Source of the DNA: PALSA-1353 sp050014015
GTDB taxonomy: Bacteria > Planctomycetota > Phycisphaerae > Tepidisphaerales > Tepidisphaeraceae
Assembly: GCA_050014015.1 (NCBI GenBank)
Contig: JBEKEC010000022.1
Location: forward strand, 1 to 64,000
Reading direction: 5' to 3'
Length of the DNA stretch: 64,000 nt
The translations under genes were made by a program, and so were the position numbers. The notes beneath the pieces were generated by a model that was not told where the DNA came from, did not search any database, and worked only from the letters and a program-made list of their open reading frames with translations. Positions 1 to 9,707 of the stretch are shown in pieces (positions within the stretch are counted from its first letter, which is position 1; each line of letters begins with the position of its first letter).

Positions 1-125
1 AATCCGGCGCGCAATCCGTTTTGTCGCTGCGTTCCGCATGGCTCAACGACCAATGGGAGGAATTTTGGAGTCAACGCCCTCTGGCGGCGTAAGAACCCAC
101 CTACTTTGATGGCTCAGACCCTTTA
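1..125 (+). ncRNA. Possible 3' part of a 6S-like RNA (very tentative)
   Basis: The stretch has no convincing gene. It contains a small hairpin (CGCC, loop CTCT, GGCG near 75-86) followed by GTAAGAACCCACCT, a string that recalls the 3' half of 6S RNAs. The 5' half would lie outside the window, so the closing stem cannot be tested. It could equally be plain leader DNA upstream of rpmB. Confidence 0.15.
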
Positions 126-213
126 CAACACGTGCCAAAATCGTCGGCTTGCTTCCCCGCAACCACCCCGCTACACTTCGCGGCTCGGAATTTTGAACTG
201 ACGAGGACTCCCA

Positions 214-483
214 ATGCCACGTGTTTGTCATTTTACCGGCAGGAAAACCAGCTTCGGAAACAAGGTCACGCATCGCGGCAAGGCCAAGTACCTGGGCGGC
301 GTCGGCACCAAGATCACCGGGATTACCTCGCGCAAGTTCAGGGCGAACATTCAGAAAGTGCGCGCGGTGATCAATGGCCGGATCGTCCGCATCAAGGTCA
401 GCGCCAAGGCGATCCGCAATGGGATGGTCGTCAAGCCGGTGCGGCGCACGTACGTCAAGCCAGCGGCCGACACGGCCGCCTGA
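214..483 (+). CDS. rpmB: 50S ribosomal protein bL28
   Basis: An 89-residue basic protein with the L28 hallmarks: N-terminal RVCHFTGRK-type start, a central block rich in Lys/Arg, and the VSAKAIRNG stretch near residues 62-70 that matches the family VSAKGLR motif. bL28 is a late-assembling protein of the large ribosomal subunit. The N-terminal Cys-containing segment has only one Cys, so the zinc-ribbon version of the family is not supported. It lies 13 bases upstream of gatC and is probably cotranscribed with gatC and gatA. Confidence 0.95.
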   Translation: MPRVCHFTGRKTSFGNKVTHRGKAKYLGGVGTKITGITSRKFRANIQKVRAVINGRIVRIKVSAKAIRNGMVVKPVRRTYVKPAADTAA

Positions 484-496
484 TGGGCCGATTGAC

Positions 497-814
497 ATGT
501 CCGAGCAGAAGATCACCCTCGATCAAGTTCGCCACGTGGCCAAGCTCTCGCGATTGGCGCTGGACGAAGGGCGCCTCGGCAAATTTTCCACGCAGCTTGG
601 TTCGATCCTGGAATACGTGGCCAAGATCGGCGAAGTGGACGTCACCGGCGTCGAGCCGATGGCGCACGCCCTGCCGGTGCACAATGTTTTCCGGGAAGAC
701 GTGGTTGAGCCGAGCCTTCCGCTGGAGAAGGTCCTGCAAAACGCGCCGGATTCGGACGGCCCTTTTTTCAAAGTCCCCAAGATCATCGGCGGCGACGAAG
801 ACTCCGCCGGTTGA
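497..814 (+). CDS. gatC: Asp/Glu-tRNA(Asn/Gln) amidotransferase subunit C
   Basis: A 105-residue protein starting at the ATG at 497; a longer in-frame extension runs back through rpmB and has no GatC character. It shows the family pattern VRHVAKLSRLAL at residues 11-22, the central VEPMAHALP and the C-terminal GPFFKVPKII. GatC wraps around GatA and stabilises the GatCAB complex, which converts Glu-tRNA(Gln) and Asp-tRNA(Asn) to the amidated forms. gatA follows 18 bases later; gatB is not in the window. The presence of the pathway implies indirect charging of tRNA-Gln and/or tRNA-Asn. Confidence 0.95.
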   Translation: MSEQKITLDQVRHVAKLSRLALDEGRLGKFSTQLGSILEYVAKIGEVDVTGVEPMAHALPVHNVFREDVVEPSLPLEKVLQNAPDSDGPFFKVPKIIGGDEDSAG

Positions 815-832
815 TCTTTACCTTTTTGAAGC

Positions 833-2299
833 ATGCTGGCATTTGACACCCTTCTGGCTGCGCGCGAGGCGATTCGGACGAAGAAGATTTCTTCGACCGA
901 GTTGACGCGGCAGGCGCTGAGCCGCATCGACCGCCTGGAGCCGCAGATCATGGCGTTCAACAGCGTCTATCCCGAGCGCGCTCTTCAGCAGGCGAAGGAC
1001 GTGGACGACGGAAAGCGGACGGGGCCGCTGGCGGGGGTTCCGATGGCGCTGAAGGACAATCTGTGCACGAGTTATGGAACGACGACGTGCAGCTCGCGGA
1101 TGCTGGCCAATTTCAAAGCGCCGTACGACGCGACGGTTTGCAAGAAGCTGGAAGCGGCGGGCGCGGTGATCGTGGGGAAGACCAATCTCGACGAATTCGC
1201 CATGGGCTCATCGACGGAAAACAGCGCCTTCAAGACGACGCGAAATCCGTGGGACACGACGCGCGTTCCGGGCGGCAGCAGCGGCGGCTCGGCGGCGGCG
1301 CTGGCGGCGGGAATGTGCTGCGCGGCGGTCGGCTCGGACACCGGCGGTTCGATCAGGCAGCCGGCGGCGCTGTGCGGCGTCGTCGGACTCAAGCCCACCT
1401 ACGGCCGCGTCAGCCGATATGGACTGGTCGCCTTCGCCTCAAGCCTCGATCAGATCGGACCGTTCGGCTGGAACGTGCCGGACGTGGCGCTGCTGATGAA
1501 CGTGATCAGCGGGCGCGATCCGAAGGATTCCACCAGCGTGGACAGGCCGGTGCCGGATTATCTCAAGCAACTGGATCAGCCGCTGGAAGGCGTGCGCATC
1601 GGCATCGCCAGGGAATATCAATCGGCCGGCGGAATGGATGGCCGGGTGAAAGACGCGGTCGATGCGGCGATCAGGAAATATCAGGACCTGGGCGCGAGGA
1701 TCGTCGAGGTTTCACTGCCGCATACCGAGTACGGGATCGCCGCGTACTACGTGATCGCCCCGTGCGAAGCCAGCAGCAATCTGGCCCGTTACGACGGCGT
1801 GCATTTCGGGCACCGGACGCGCGAGCCGGCCAAAGACATCATCGAGTTGTTCAGCAAATCGCGGGCGGAGGGATTCGGCGAGGAAGTGCAGCGGAGGATC
1901 ATGATCGGGACCTTCGCCCTGTCGGAAGGGTATTCCAGCAAATATTATCTTCAGGCCTTGAAGACGCGGGCGCTGATCAAGCGTGATTTCGACGGCGCGT
2001 TCGAGCATTGCGACGTGATCCTCTGCCCGACCAGCCCGACGCCGGCGTTCAAGGCGGGGGAAAAGACCGGGGATCCGCTACAGATGTATCTGTGCGACGT
2101 TTTCACGGTGACGTGCAACATCGCCGGCATCGGCGGGATCAGCCTGCCGTGCGGTTTCACCGCCGGGCCCAAGCCGCTGCCGATCGGTTTGCAATTGCTG
2201 GGTCCGACGTTCGGCGAAGAGAAGCTGCTGCGCATCGCCCGGATGTATGAAATGGCGACCGAGTGGCATAATCGGCGGCCGCGGCTGAATGGGAATTGA
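833..2299 (+). CDS. gatA: Asp/Glu-tRNA(Asn/Gln) amidotransferase subunit A
   Basis: A 488-residue amidase-signature enzyme that hydrolyses glutamine and supplies ammonia to the GatB active site. The Ser-cisSer-Lys triad is intact: Lys74 (in MALKDN), Ser149 (in PGGSSGGSAAA) and Ser173 (in DTGGSIRQPAA). Length is normal for GatA. It lies just after gatC and ends 10 bases before the convergent membrane-protein operon on the other strand; no terminator hairpin is visible in that short gap. Confidence 0.97.
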   Translation: MLAFDTLLAAREAIRTKKISSTELTRQALSRIDRLEPQIMAFNSVYPERALQQAKDVDDGKRTGPLAGVPMALKDNLCTSYGTTTCSSRMLANFKAPYDATVCKKLEAAGAVIVGKTNLDEFAMGSSTENSAFKTTRNPWDTTRVPGGSSGGSAAALAAGMCCAAVGSDTGGSIRQPAALCGVVGLKPTYGRVSRYGLVAFASSLDQIGPFGWNVPDVALLMNVISGRDPKDSTSVDRPVPDYLKQLDQPLEGVRIGIAREYQSAGGMDGRVKDAVDAAIRKYQDLGARIVEVSLPHTEYGIAAYYVIAPCEASSNLARYDGVHFGHRTREPAKDIIELFSKSRAEGFGEEVQRRIMIGTFALSEGYSSKYYLQALKTRALIKRDFDGAFEHCDVILCPTSPTPAFKAGEKTGDPLQMYLCDVFTVTCNIAGIGGISLPCGFTAGPKPLPIGLQLLGPTFGEEKLLRIARMYEMATEWHNRRPRLNGN

Positions 2300-2309
2300 G
2301 CGATCCGGT

Positions 2310-4184
2310 TTACGGCGGCGGCGAGTTGAAGAGATAGATCGTGCCGTCGAGAACCTCGAACGGTCGGGTCTTCAGGAAACGATTGTAGAGGTCGCGTTGG
2401 AACTCGGGGGGCATGTAGGTGCCCTGGAGGGCAACGGCGCTGATCGCGTAGACAGGGGGCAAGCCGGAATGCGCTTTCTCGTCCACTTGTTCAGCGTAGG
2501 CTCCGGGCATTGAAACGTAATGGATTCCATAATAGCGAGGATCGGGCAGGGCAAACTGGCAAAGATAGAGTTGGCGGTCGGGATGTTCCCGCTGCCAACG
2601 GGCCAGCGCGGGGAGGTCCTGGCCCCAGTCGATGTTGGAATCGCTGAGCAGGCGCAGGCCGCCGCGCGATCCGCCGGCGGCGACGTTGAAGAAGGGGATG
2701 TAATCGGGATATGCCGCGACGGTTTCAGAGATCAGGCCGGCGAACAATAGAACCAGCACGCAACTCATGGTTTTGGGCCATCGCCGGTAGGCCTGAGCGG
2801 CCATCACGCCCAGGAAAATGAAGAGAAACGGATAGACGGGCAGTACGTGCCGCAGCCCGATGTTCAGATTGCTGCGCATGGCGACGGCCAGATAGAAGAT
2901 TGGCGCGATAAGCAGAGCGCAAACGGCCCACCGATCTCGATCCCCGGCCCAGCGGCGCGCCGAACCAAACCAGAAGGCCGCGGCCAGCCCCAAGCCGGTC
3001 AGCGTCGCCACGGGCGTTTTGAACAGCATGGCCAGGGGGAAATAGTACCACCATCCCTGAGCACGAATTTGGCCGCAGAGAAATGCGCGGCGCACCAGCG
3101 AGGTTCCGTAGGTGTAAAGAAATCCGAAGAGCCACGCCTGGGGGAGCAGATGATGCGTATTGACCACTTTGCCGATGCGAACGATCGCGTCCGGTTTCCA
3201 CTGCTCGACCCATCGCGCCAATTGACTGTCGGAGACGGCGGGAGGCACGGGGTCTTGACGGAGCCTCATCTCATTTTCGGCGATGTTGACGATCGGTTCC
3301 TTGAAATCGAATGCGGCCCTGGGATCGGAACTGGGACCGAAGCGGAATCCGTAGCAAGCCCAGATGAAAAAGTATCCGAACAGGATCGACGCGGTCAGCA
3401 GCGCAAGGGAAGCGGCGAATCGCGGGCGGCGGGTCGCCAGGGTCCATTTCAGGAACGGCCACGGCCTATTGATGACGCTTCGGCAAACGAGGGCGATGGC
3501 AAGGACGGGAATTGCGAGCAAGCCCGAGAATTTGGTGGTCAGCGCGACGCCGACGAGCAACGCGACGGTGGCGCTGCGGAGAAGGGTCGCCCGTTCCCCG
3601 ACGAGCCCGATGGCCCCCATGAGAAGGAGGAAAACGAGGGTGATGAGCACGTCATTTTTGACGATCGGGGAATGTGCGAGGAAATTGGGATCGAAGCAGA
3701 ACGCGGCGGTCGCGACGACGGCGGCGAGGGGACCGCGCAGCCGCCAGGCCCACCAGGCGATGGCCGCGCCCAGCGCGACGCCGAGCAACACCATTCGCAT
3801 GCGGGCGGCACGGAGGAGCTTGTCGGCGTCAATGCCGGGGGTTTGATACAAGGCCTTATCGGAATACAGCACGGAGGCGGCGGGAATGGAATCGAGCATT
3901 CGATTCCACAGCGGAGATTGCCAATCCATGGGCAGATCGTTCTTGCCCGTCCCGGCGGCAACGTAATATTTCCAGAGCGGGGGATCTTCGGGATTGCAGC
4001 GGAAATCGCCATAGTGGGTCTGGACCCAGGCGGCGATGAAATGGAACGGCTCGTCGAAGGCGGCGGATTTGCCGAGCCAGGCGGAGGAGGCGATGGCCCA
4101 AAACGCGATCAGCAGGAGGGCGCACGCCGCGAGGGCGAGCCATTTGGGCCGGGACGAGACATCAGCAATTGCAGCACGATTCAT
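2310..4184 (-). CDS. GT39-like polytopic membrane protein (copy 2 of a tandem pair)
   Basis: A 624-residue membrane protein with many hydrophobic segments. After the first membrane segment it carries an acidic pair in FDEPFHF (Asp44-Glu45) and then EDPPLWKYY, the pattern of the first extracytoplasmic loop of GT-C glycosyltransferases of the PMT/ArnT group, which use polyprenyl-phosphate sugars. Near the C-terminus it has SNIDWGQDLPALARW. It is clearly paralogous to the gene that begins immediately upstream (3 bases apart), sharing the DEP, DPPLW and DWGQ blocks. It is the last gene of a minus-strand operon with an ABC exporter. The donor and acceptor are not known. Confidence 0.75.
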   Translation of the reverse strand: MNRAAIADVSSRPKWLALAACALLLIAFWAIASSAWLGKSAAFDEPFHFIAAWVQTHYGDFRCNPEDPPLWKYYVAAGTGKNDLPMDWQSPLWNRMLDSIPAASVLYSDKALYQTPGIDADKLLRAARMRMVLLGVALGAAIAWWAWRLRGPLAAVVATAAFCFDPNFLAHSPIVKNDVLITLVFLLLMGAIGLVGERATLLRSATVALLVGVALTTKFSGLLAIPVLAIALVCRSVINRPWPFLKWTLATRRPRFAASLALLTASILFGYFFIWACYGFRFGPSSDPRAAFDFKEPIVNIAENEMRLRQDPVPPAVSDSQLARWVEQWKPDAIVRIGKVVNTHHLLPQAWLFGFLYTYGTSLVRRAFLCGQIRAQGWWYYFPLAMLFKTPVATLTGLGLAAAFWFGSARRWAGDRDRWAVCALLIAPIFYLAVAMRSNLNIGLRHVLPVYPFLFIFLGVMAAQAYRRWPKTMSCVLVLLFAGLISETVAAYPDYIPFFNVAAGGSRGGLRLLSDSNIDWGQDLPALARWQREHPDRQLYLCQFALPDPRYYGIHYVSMPGAYAEQVDEKAHSGLPPVYAISAVALQGTYMPPEFQRDLYNRFLKTRPFEVLDGTIYLFNSPPP

Positions 4185-4187
4185 TCG

Positions 4188-6014
4188 CTAGGGTGGATTG
4201 TACAAATAGATGCAATGGCCAAGAACGGCAATGGGGGTTTGGCTTTGGAGCTTGGCATAGAAATCCCTGTCCTGCTGGGAAAGCCAGGGGAAATGAGCGG
4301 CGTTGGCGCTGATGGCATAGACCCGCGGGAGGGAATCGGAGGGGGTCTGATCGTCAGGCCCCTTGCCGCCGGGGAGTTTCACATAATGGATATGGTAATA
4401 GCGAGGATCGGCCGATCCGAAATAGTTGAGGAACAACTGGTATTGGGGATTGGCGCGTTGCCACTGGGCGAGTGCGGGCAATTCCTGTCCCCAATCCACG
4501 TTGGAATCGCCAAGGAGGTTTGGGCCGTTGCGCCAGCCGCCGGCGGCGACGTTGAAAAATGGAATGAAATCGGGATACGCCAGGTACGTTTCCAACGCCA
4601 GGCCCAGGAGACAAAGGCCAATCAAAGCCGTCGCGACTTTTCGGCCGCGCCGCAGAGCATCGGCGGCGGTGATCCCAAGGAAGATGAATAGGAACGGATA
4701 GACCGGCAGCACGTATCGGATGCCCAGATTCAGATCGGAAGCCATGGCGATCGCCACGTAGAGCACGGGCATCAGGGACAGCGCGAGGAGATCCCACAAT
4801 TTGACGGCGGAGGCGCGGCGGAAAACCCAATATGCTGCGGACAGCAGCAGCGCGATCAACGTCGCCAGCGGCGTTTTGACGGCGATGGCAATCGGGAAGT
4901 AATACCACCATCCGGCCATCGAGGATTTTCCCAGCAGAAACGCCGCCCGGCCGGGGGCGGTGCCGTAGCTGAACAGGAATCCCTCGATCCAGGTCTGCGG
5001 CAGTAAATGACATTTCCCCGCCCACAGCGCCAGGCGAAAGAGGGCGCCGGGTTTCCAGTGGGCGTTCCATTGCTGGAGTTGCTCGTCGGTCAGAGTGGGC
5101 AGATTATAGGCGGCAAAGGCCTGGTGCTTGGCGGTGATCCGCGGCAGTTCGCTGAAATCGAACGTCTGGCTGGGATCGACGCTGGGACCGTAGCGAAACC
5201 GGTAGCACGCCCAGATAAAGACGTAGGCGACTAAACAAGAAGCGAAAGCGATGCAGGCGGCGACGGCCAGCCGTTTGGCGCGTGTCCTGGCCGTCCAGGT
5301 CAGAAGATTCCACGGCTCGGGAAGAAGGGCGCGAATCAAAAGGAGGATGGCGAGAACGGGAATCGCCAGCACGCCGGAAAATTTGACAGTAAGCGCCGCG
5401 CCCAGCGCCAGGGAAACGGCGATGCAGCGCCAAAGCGTGGCGCGTTGTCCGACGAGCCATGCCGCCGCCATGAACAGCAGAAGGACCAGCGTAATCGGCA
5501 CGTCGTCTTTGACGAGGGGAGCATGGGCGAGGAAATTGGGATCGAAGCAAAGCGCCGCGGCGGCGATGGCTCCCGCCGCCGGGCCGCGCAGTCGCCACGC
5601 CCACCACGCGATCGCCGCTCCCAGGAGCACCCCAAACATCAGCATGCGCCCCCGCGCGGCGGCCAGTGCCGCAACGGCGTCATTCCCCGGCGTGAAGTAA
5701 AACACGTCCTGAAAGAACAACCCTTCAACGGCGCGATCTCGAAGCATGTCGCTCCACTCCACGCCCGAGGCTGGCACTTTCAGTTCGCTTTTGGAAGTTC
5801 CGAGCATGAGGTAATAGCGCCAAAGGGGCGGGTCTTCGGGATCGCAACGGAAATCGTCGTAATGGGTTTGAACCCAGGCGCCCATGAAATGCAGGGGCTC
5901 ATCGTAGGTTGCGGACTTGCCGAGCCAAGCCGTCCAACCCGTGACGGCGAATGCAGCAAGGAGTCCGGCGATGATGACCAGGAACGGAAGCGAACTGGGC
6001 TTTTGAATGGACAT
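4188..6014 (-). CDS. GT39-like polytopic membrane protein (copy 1 of a tandem pair)
   Basis: A 608-residue protein read from the ATG at 6014; a longer frame runs back into the permease gene and lacks membrane character. It has an N-terminal membrane segment, the acidic pair in YDEPLHF (Asp38-Glu39), EDPPLWRYY, and SNVDWGQELPALAQW near the end, all shared with the next gene, so the two arose by tandem duplication. The fold is that of GT-C enzymes acting on the outer face of the inner membrane with lipid-linked donors. It starts 16 bases after the permease stop, which indicates an operon. Substrates unknown. Confidence 0.75.
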   Translation of the reverse strand: MSIQKPSSLPFLVIIAGLLAAFAVTGWTAWLGKSATYDEPLHFMGAWVQTHYDDFRCDPEDPPLWRYYLMLGTSKSELKVPASGVEWSDMLRDRAVEGLFFQDVFYFTPGNDAVAALAAARGRMLMFGVLLGAAIAWWAWRLRGPAAGAIAAAALCFDPNFLAHAPLVKDDVPITLVLLLFMAAAWLVGQRATLWRCIAVSLALGAALTVKFSGVLAIPVLAILLLIRALLPEPWNLLTWTARTRAKRLAVAACIAFASCLVAYVFIWACYRFRYGPSVDPSQTFDFSELPRITAKHQAFAAYNLPTLTDEQLQQWNAHWKPGALFRLALWAGKCHLLPQTWIEGFLFSYGTAPGRAAFLLGKSSMAGWWYYFPIAIAVKTPLATLIALLLSAAYWVFRRASAVKLWDLLALSLMPVLYVAIAMASDLNLGIRYVLPVYPFLFIFLGITAADALRRGRKVATALIGLCLLGLALETYLAYPDFIPFFNVAAGGWRNGPNLLGDSNVDWGQELPALAQWQRANPQYQLFLNYFGSADPRYYHIHYVKLPGGKGPDDQTPSDSLPRVYAISANAAHFPWLSQQDRDFYAKLQSQTPIAVLGHCIYLYNPP

Positions 6015-6030
6015 TCTGGCCAAGTAAGGT

Positions 6031-8784
6031 TCAGTTTGAAGCCCGGCCGGCCTGGAGCAAATCCAAAGGTTGCGCCAGGGCGACGTCCAGAGCCGGCCAG
6101 AGACTGGCGGCCAGCGAAACAACCACGACCGACAGGCAACCGCAAGCAACGATTCCCCAGGGGACGTTCATAGGCGGAGCGTAGCCGAGGACGGCGCCGT
6201 TGAGTCTGCGCGCGTCGATGCTGATTTCCAATCCCGCCGCAAGGCCGAGCGCCACGCCGACCAGGCCCAGCATGGCCGCCTCAGCGAGGATAAGGCGGAG
6301 CAGATCGCCGCGCCCCAGGCCGATGCCGCGCAGAACGCCGAATTGCCATCGTCGAGATCGGACGGAGGCCATGATGGTGTTGGCGACGCCGAGGGAAGCC
6401 AGCGCCATGGCGGCGATGGCGATGGTGCTGATCAGATCGAGCAGATGATAGAACGCGCGTTCGATCTCGTATTTGATGTGCCGGACGTCGCCGGCGATGA
6501 GGCCGCGGTCGCCCAGGTCTTTCTGGACGTTTTTGAGCAGGTCGGTTTTATCAATTCCTCCCTGAAGATCGGCGGCAAACAGGCGGGCGCCGGTGACGCC
6601 GAAATCGCTCCTGGCATCGTCGATGGTGCCGAACACGCTTCCGATCGTGCGCTGATCGAGAACATGGCCGAGATCGAACATGGTGATCAGAACGTCGGCG
6701 CCGGGGGACCAGACGACGGCGCAGATGGTGTAGCTCTGCACGCCGTTGACGGTGGTCAGCAGATTGAACGTATCGCCGGTCTTCAGGTGGTGGGCTTGGC
6801 GGAACTCGTCGGTGACGATGATCCTGCGGGGCTTTTTCATTTCCTCGGCGGCGCGAGCCTCGGCGGCGGCCTGCTGGTCCGGAGGAAGCGGATTGCCGTC
6901 GTCGTCGCGGAAATCCAGTTGGATCATGTTGAGCGCTTGCTGGGGATCAACGCCGAAGAACATGGTACCAATGTTCCGGCCGGAAAGCAGGGAGGCGACG
7001 AGGAGATTGCTCTTGCTGTCGCCGGCGGGCGTGGTGACGACGACGGGCATGAGGGTTCCGGGCATGACACCGGGGACCGCGGCCAGGGTTTTCTGGTCCT
7101 GCCAGGAGATGAGGTCGGGACTCCAGATAAAAATGTCGGGGAACTTGCTGGGGATTTGCCAGCCGCCGATGAGCGTGTGGCCCTGAACCTGCATGGCGAT
7201 GAGCGTCGCCAAACCGACACTGAGGGCGGCGCCGGTTCCGGCGGCGCGCCAGATGCCGGTGCTGAGCTGCTGCCGCAAGAGCTTGTTTGGCACGGCGAAG
7301 CCGAGGGCCAGCAGCGGGGCGACGGCCCGTTCGACGACCCAGACGACCAACGGCGCCAGCAGAAAGAACCCAAAGATAATCCCCGGCAATCCAACGGCAA
7401 AATGTCCGAAAAATCGAAGGGTCTGGGCGGCGTTGAGCGGATCGGGATAACCGACGGTTTGCAGGAGCCGCTCGACGGGGCCGAAAAAGATCAGGGGATC
7501 GAGCGAAATTAGAACCAGGCCAAGAATCGCCCAGCGAATTCTCGGGCGGTTGTCGGAAGGTCCGGCGAAGGCGTTCAGGGCATCCAGGGGACTGATGCGG
7601 GATGCCCACCAGGCGGGAAGAGCGCTGGCCGCCAGGGCGGTGGCGAGCGACCCGCCGGCGGCGAAGGCCATCCCGGTAAAATTGAAGATCACGCCGGCTG
7701 CGAACAATTCGGCGTAGCGGTGGTAGAGCAGCCGCATCCACAGCATGCCGAGCGGAATGCCCACGGCAATACCCAGGCCGGCCAGGACGAATCCCTCAAT
7801 GGTAACCAGCAGAAAGACCTGAGATCGGACGGCACCGACGGCGCGGAGCATGGCCAAGGTCCGCTGGCGTTCGGTGACGCCCATGCTCAGAGCGGAGAAG
7901 ATGACGAACATGGCGGTGAGCATGGAAACCATTCCGCCGAGATACGCGGCAATCTGAACACCGCGGAGATTTTTTTCCAGATCGCCGGGATTTTGCCGGC
8001 GCATGCGCAACTGGAGGCTGCGATCGACAAGCGCGAGGCGGGCGGTCCAGCGTTTCTGGAAGGCGTCGAAATCGGCCTTGGCGTGGAGATTGACGCTAAT
8101 GGTGGAAACGAGGGGAGGGTTGTCCTGGCCGGTGAAGTGCTGGAGGGTTTCGATGGGGAGATAAATCGTGGCTCCCCGCTGGGCGAAGAAGAGCGGCTTA
8201 TGGACGATTCCGACGATCCTGACGCGGAGCGAAGACCTGTGAATGCCCGGAAGGTCGAGGCTGTCGCCGATGGCGACGCCCATTTGTTCGGCGGCGACCT
8301 GGTCGATAATGGCGTCGTTGCCGGTGGAGGCGTTGAACCAGCGGCCATCGGTGAGATCGAGGGAATCGACGGTTGTATCGTCGGGCCTGCGAACGCCGAT
8401 GAGCTCGACGTAGATTTTGTCGGGAGGCACTGCACCGGCGGCGAGCCTTTCGGGGCTGCGCTTCGGGCCGGCGTGGCCGGCGGCACGGTCCATTTCGCGG
8501 TCGGATTCCAGGCGTCCGGAGACCTGTCGCACGTCCGGATCGGCCAGAAGCTGCTTGACCAGATTCTCGGGCACGACCCCCTGCATCTGGTCGGTGGAGG
8601 TAATCATGGCGTCGGCGGCGCCCATGTATCGGTCGAGGAATTTCAGGGCCGCGCCTTGCAAGGACTTGTATCCGCTGGTCACGGCGACCACGAGGCTGAC
8701 CGACAGGGCGATCGCCATTATGGTCAGCAGCATCCGGATTCTGCGGACTTTGAGACTGGAGATGGCCAGGCGAAGAAGAACCAT
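6031..8784 (-). CDS. ABC transporter permease with two FtsX domains
   Basis: A 917-residue permease. It begins with a membrane segment after a basic start (SSLKVRRIRMLLTIMAIALS), followed by a large extracytoplasmic MacB-type domain. A first FtsX block is around residues 270-395 (ERQRTLAMLRAVGAVRSQ) and a second near the C-terminus (RSRRWQFGVLRGIGLGRGDL). This doubled architecture belongs to the type VII ABC superfamily (LolCE/MacB/FtsX-like), which works on lipoproteins, peptides or lipids in the periplasm rather than classic import. The partner ATPase is encoded just upstream on the same strand. Linkage to two GT-C enzymes suggests envelope glycoconjugate or lipoprotein handling (inference). 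Confidence 0.85.
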   Translation of the reverse strand: MVLLRLAISSLKVRRIRMLLTIMAIALSVSLVVAVTSGYKSLQGAALKFLDRYMGAADAMITSTDQMQGVVPENLVKQLLADPDVRQVSGRLESDREMDRAAGHAGPKRSPERLAAGAVPPDKIYVELIGVRRPDDTTVDSLDLTDGRWFNASTGNDAIIDQVAAEQMGVAIGDSLDLPGIHRSSLRVRIVGIVHKPLFFAQRGATIYLPIETLQHFTGQDNPPLVSTISVNLHAKADFDAFQKRWTARLALVDRSLQLRMRRQNPGDLEKNLRGVQIAAYLGGMVSMLTAMFVIFSALSMGVTERQRTLAMLRAVGAVRSQVFLLVTIEGFVLAGLGIAVGIPLGMLWMRLLYHRYAELFAAGVIFNFTGMAFAAGGSLATALAASALPAWWASRISPLDALNAFAGPSDNRPRIRWAILGLVLISLDPLIFFGPVERLLQTVGYPDPLNAAQTLRFFGHFAVGLPGIIFGFFLLAPLVVWVVERAVAPLLALGFAVPNKLLRQQLSTGIWRAAGTGAALSVGLATLIAMQVQGHTLIGGWQIPSKFPDIFIWSPDLISWQDQKTLAAVPGVMPGTLMPVVVTTPAGDSKSNLLVASLLSGRNIGTMFFGVDPQQALNMIQLDFRDDDGNPLPPDQQAAAEARAAEEMKKPRRIIVTDEFRQAHHLKTGDTFNLLTTVNGVQSYTICAVVWSPGADVLITMFDLGHVLDQRTIGSVFGTIDDARSDFGVTGARLFAADLQGGIDKTDLLKNVQKDLGDRGLIAGDVRHIKYEIERAFYHLLDLISTIAIAAMALASLGVANTIMASVRSRRWQFGVLRGIGLGRGDLLRLILAEAAMLGLVGVALGLAAGLEISIDARRLNGAVLGYAPPMNVPWGIVACGCLSVVVVSLAASLWPALDVALAQPLDLLQAGRASN

Positions 8785-8792
8785 GGGTACTC

Positions 8793-8822
8793 GTCATTTG
8801 TCATTTGTCATTGGTCATTTGT
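8793..8822. repeat. Short tandem repeat of GTCATTTG units
   Basis: Four near-identical 7-8 base units (GTCATTT or GTCATTG) lie in the 55-base gap between the ATPase and the permease genes of the minus-strand operon. They could be one arm of the intergenic repeat types seen elsewhere in the window. No opposite arm is present. Confidence 0.6.
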
Positions 8823-8839
8823 AAAGACGTGGGCGGGAA

Positions 8840-9574
8840 TCATCCAAGACAATCGGCATATTTGGCGGCTAAGGCGTGGGCATTCATGCCGTCGGTCGCA
8901 AAATGGGTCAGAATCTGGCCGTCGCGGATAGCGGCGACTTCCTGGGCATAGGCGCCGATCACGGGTTCATGAGTGACCATGACAATGGTTTTTTTGTGGA
9001 TCAGGACGAGATCGCGAAGCAGTTCGCAGACGGAACGGGAATTGGCGCTGTCGAGGTTGCCGGTGGGTTCGTCGGCGAGGATGACGGCGGGATCGGCGGC
9101 CAGAGCGCGGCCGATGGCGACGCGCTGCTGCTCCCCGCCGCTGAGGGAATCGGGACGATGGGTGCGGCGGTCGGTGATGCCGAGGGTCTGCAAAAGCTCC
9201 TCCACCTTGCGGCGCACGGGCCGGCCATTGGTTCCTTCCAACATCAGGGGCAACGCGATGTTTTCCTCGGCCGAGAGGGTCGGAATGAGATTGAACGATT
9301 GAAATACCAGACCGATGTTTCGGCGGCGAAAGGTCGTGAGCTGAAAATCGGGCATGTTGGCCAAATCCTCGCCGTTGATGCGGACGCTGCCGGAGTCCGG
9401 CCGGGCCAGGCCGGCCATCAGGTGCAGGAGGGTGCTCTTGCCCGATCCGCTGGCGCCCATGATGGCGAGGAACTGACCGCGGGGCACTTCCAGGTCGATG
9501 GAGGCCAACGCGGTGACGGTCCGGTCACCCTGGCGAAAGGTTTTGGTGACTTTCTCGACGGAAAGCGGATGCAT
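8840..9574 (-). CDS. ABC transporter ATPase, LolD/MacB type
   Basis: A 244-residue nucleotide-binding subunit. The start at 9574 is preferred because a GGAG ribosome site lies just before it and the family alignment begins there. Walker A is GASGSGKST (residues 40-48), the signature is LSGGEQQR (144-151) and Walker B is VILADEPTG (from about 164), with the NLDS that follows in the LolD/MacB family. It is the first gene of a four-gene minus-strand operon with the double-FtsX permease and two GT-C proteins, and should power that permease. Confidence 0.92.
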   Translation of the reverse strand: MHPLSVEKVTKTFRQGDRTVTALASIDLEVPRGQFLAIMGASGSGKSTLLHLMAGLARPDSGSVRINGEDLANMPDFQLTTFRRRNIGLVFQSFNLIPTLSAEENIALPLMLEGTNGRPVRRKVEELLQTLGITDRRTHRPDSLSGGEQQRVAIGRALAADPAVILADEPTGNLDSANSRSVCELLRDLVLIHKKTIVMVTHEPVIGAYAQEVAAIRDGQILTHFATDGMNAHALAAKYADCLG

Positions 9575-9707
9575 TCGGCTCCAGCAATTCAGGAACGACG
9601 CACGACTATAACGGGACAAACGATCGCGCCAAGCGATCCCCGGACATGGGGGAAAGATTTACGCCCAAAGCGGTGGAGCGGGAAGGGGGTCGGTATTTAC
9701 AATTGAA

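Noticed and set aside
2847..4691. Very long open frame on the plus strand (about 614 codons) across the two GT-C genes
   Set aside because: It is antisense to two clear membrane-protein genes, is rich in Gly, Arg, Asp and Glu with no domain pattern, and arises from GC-rich codon structure.
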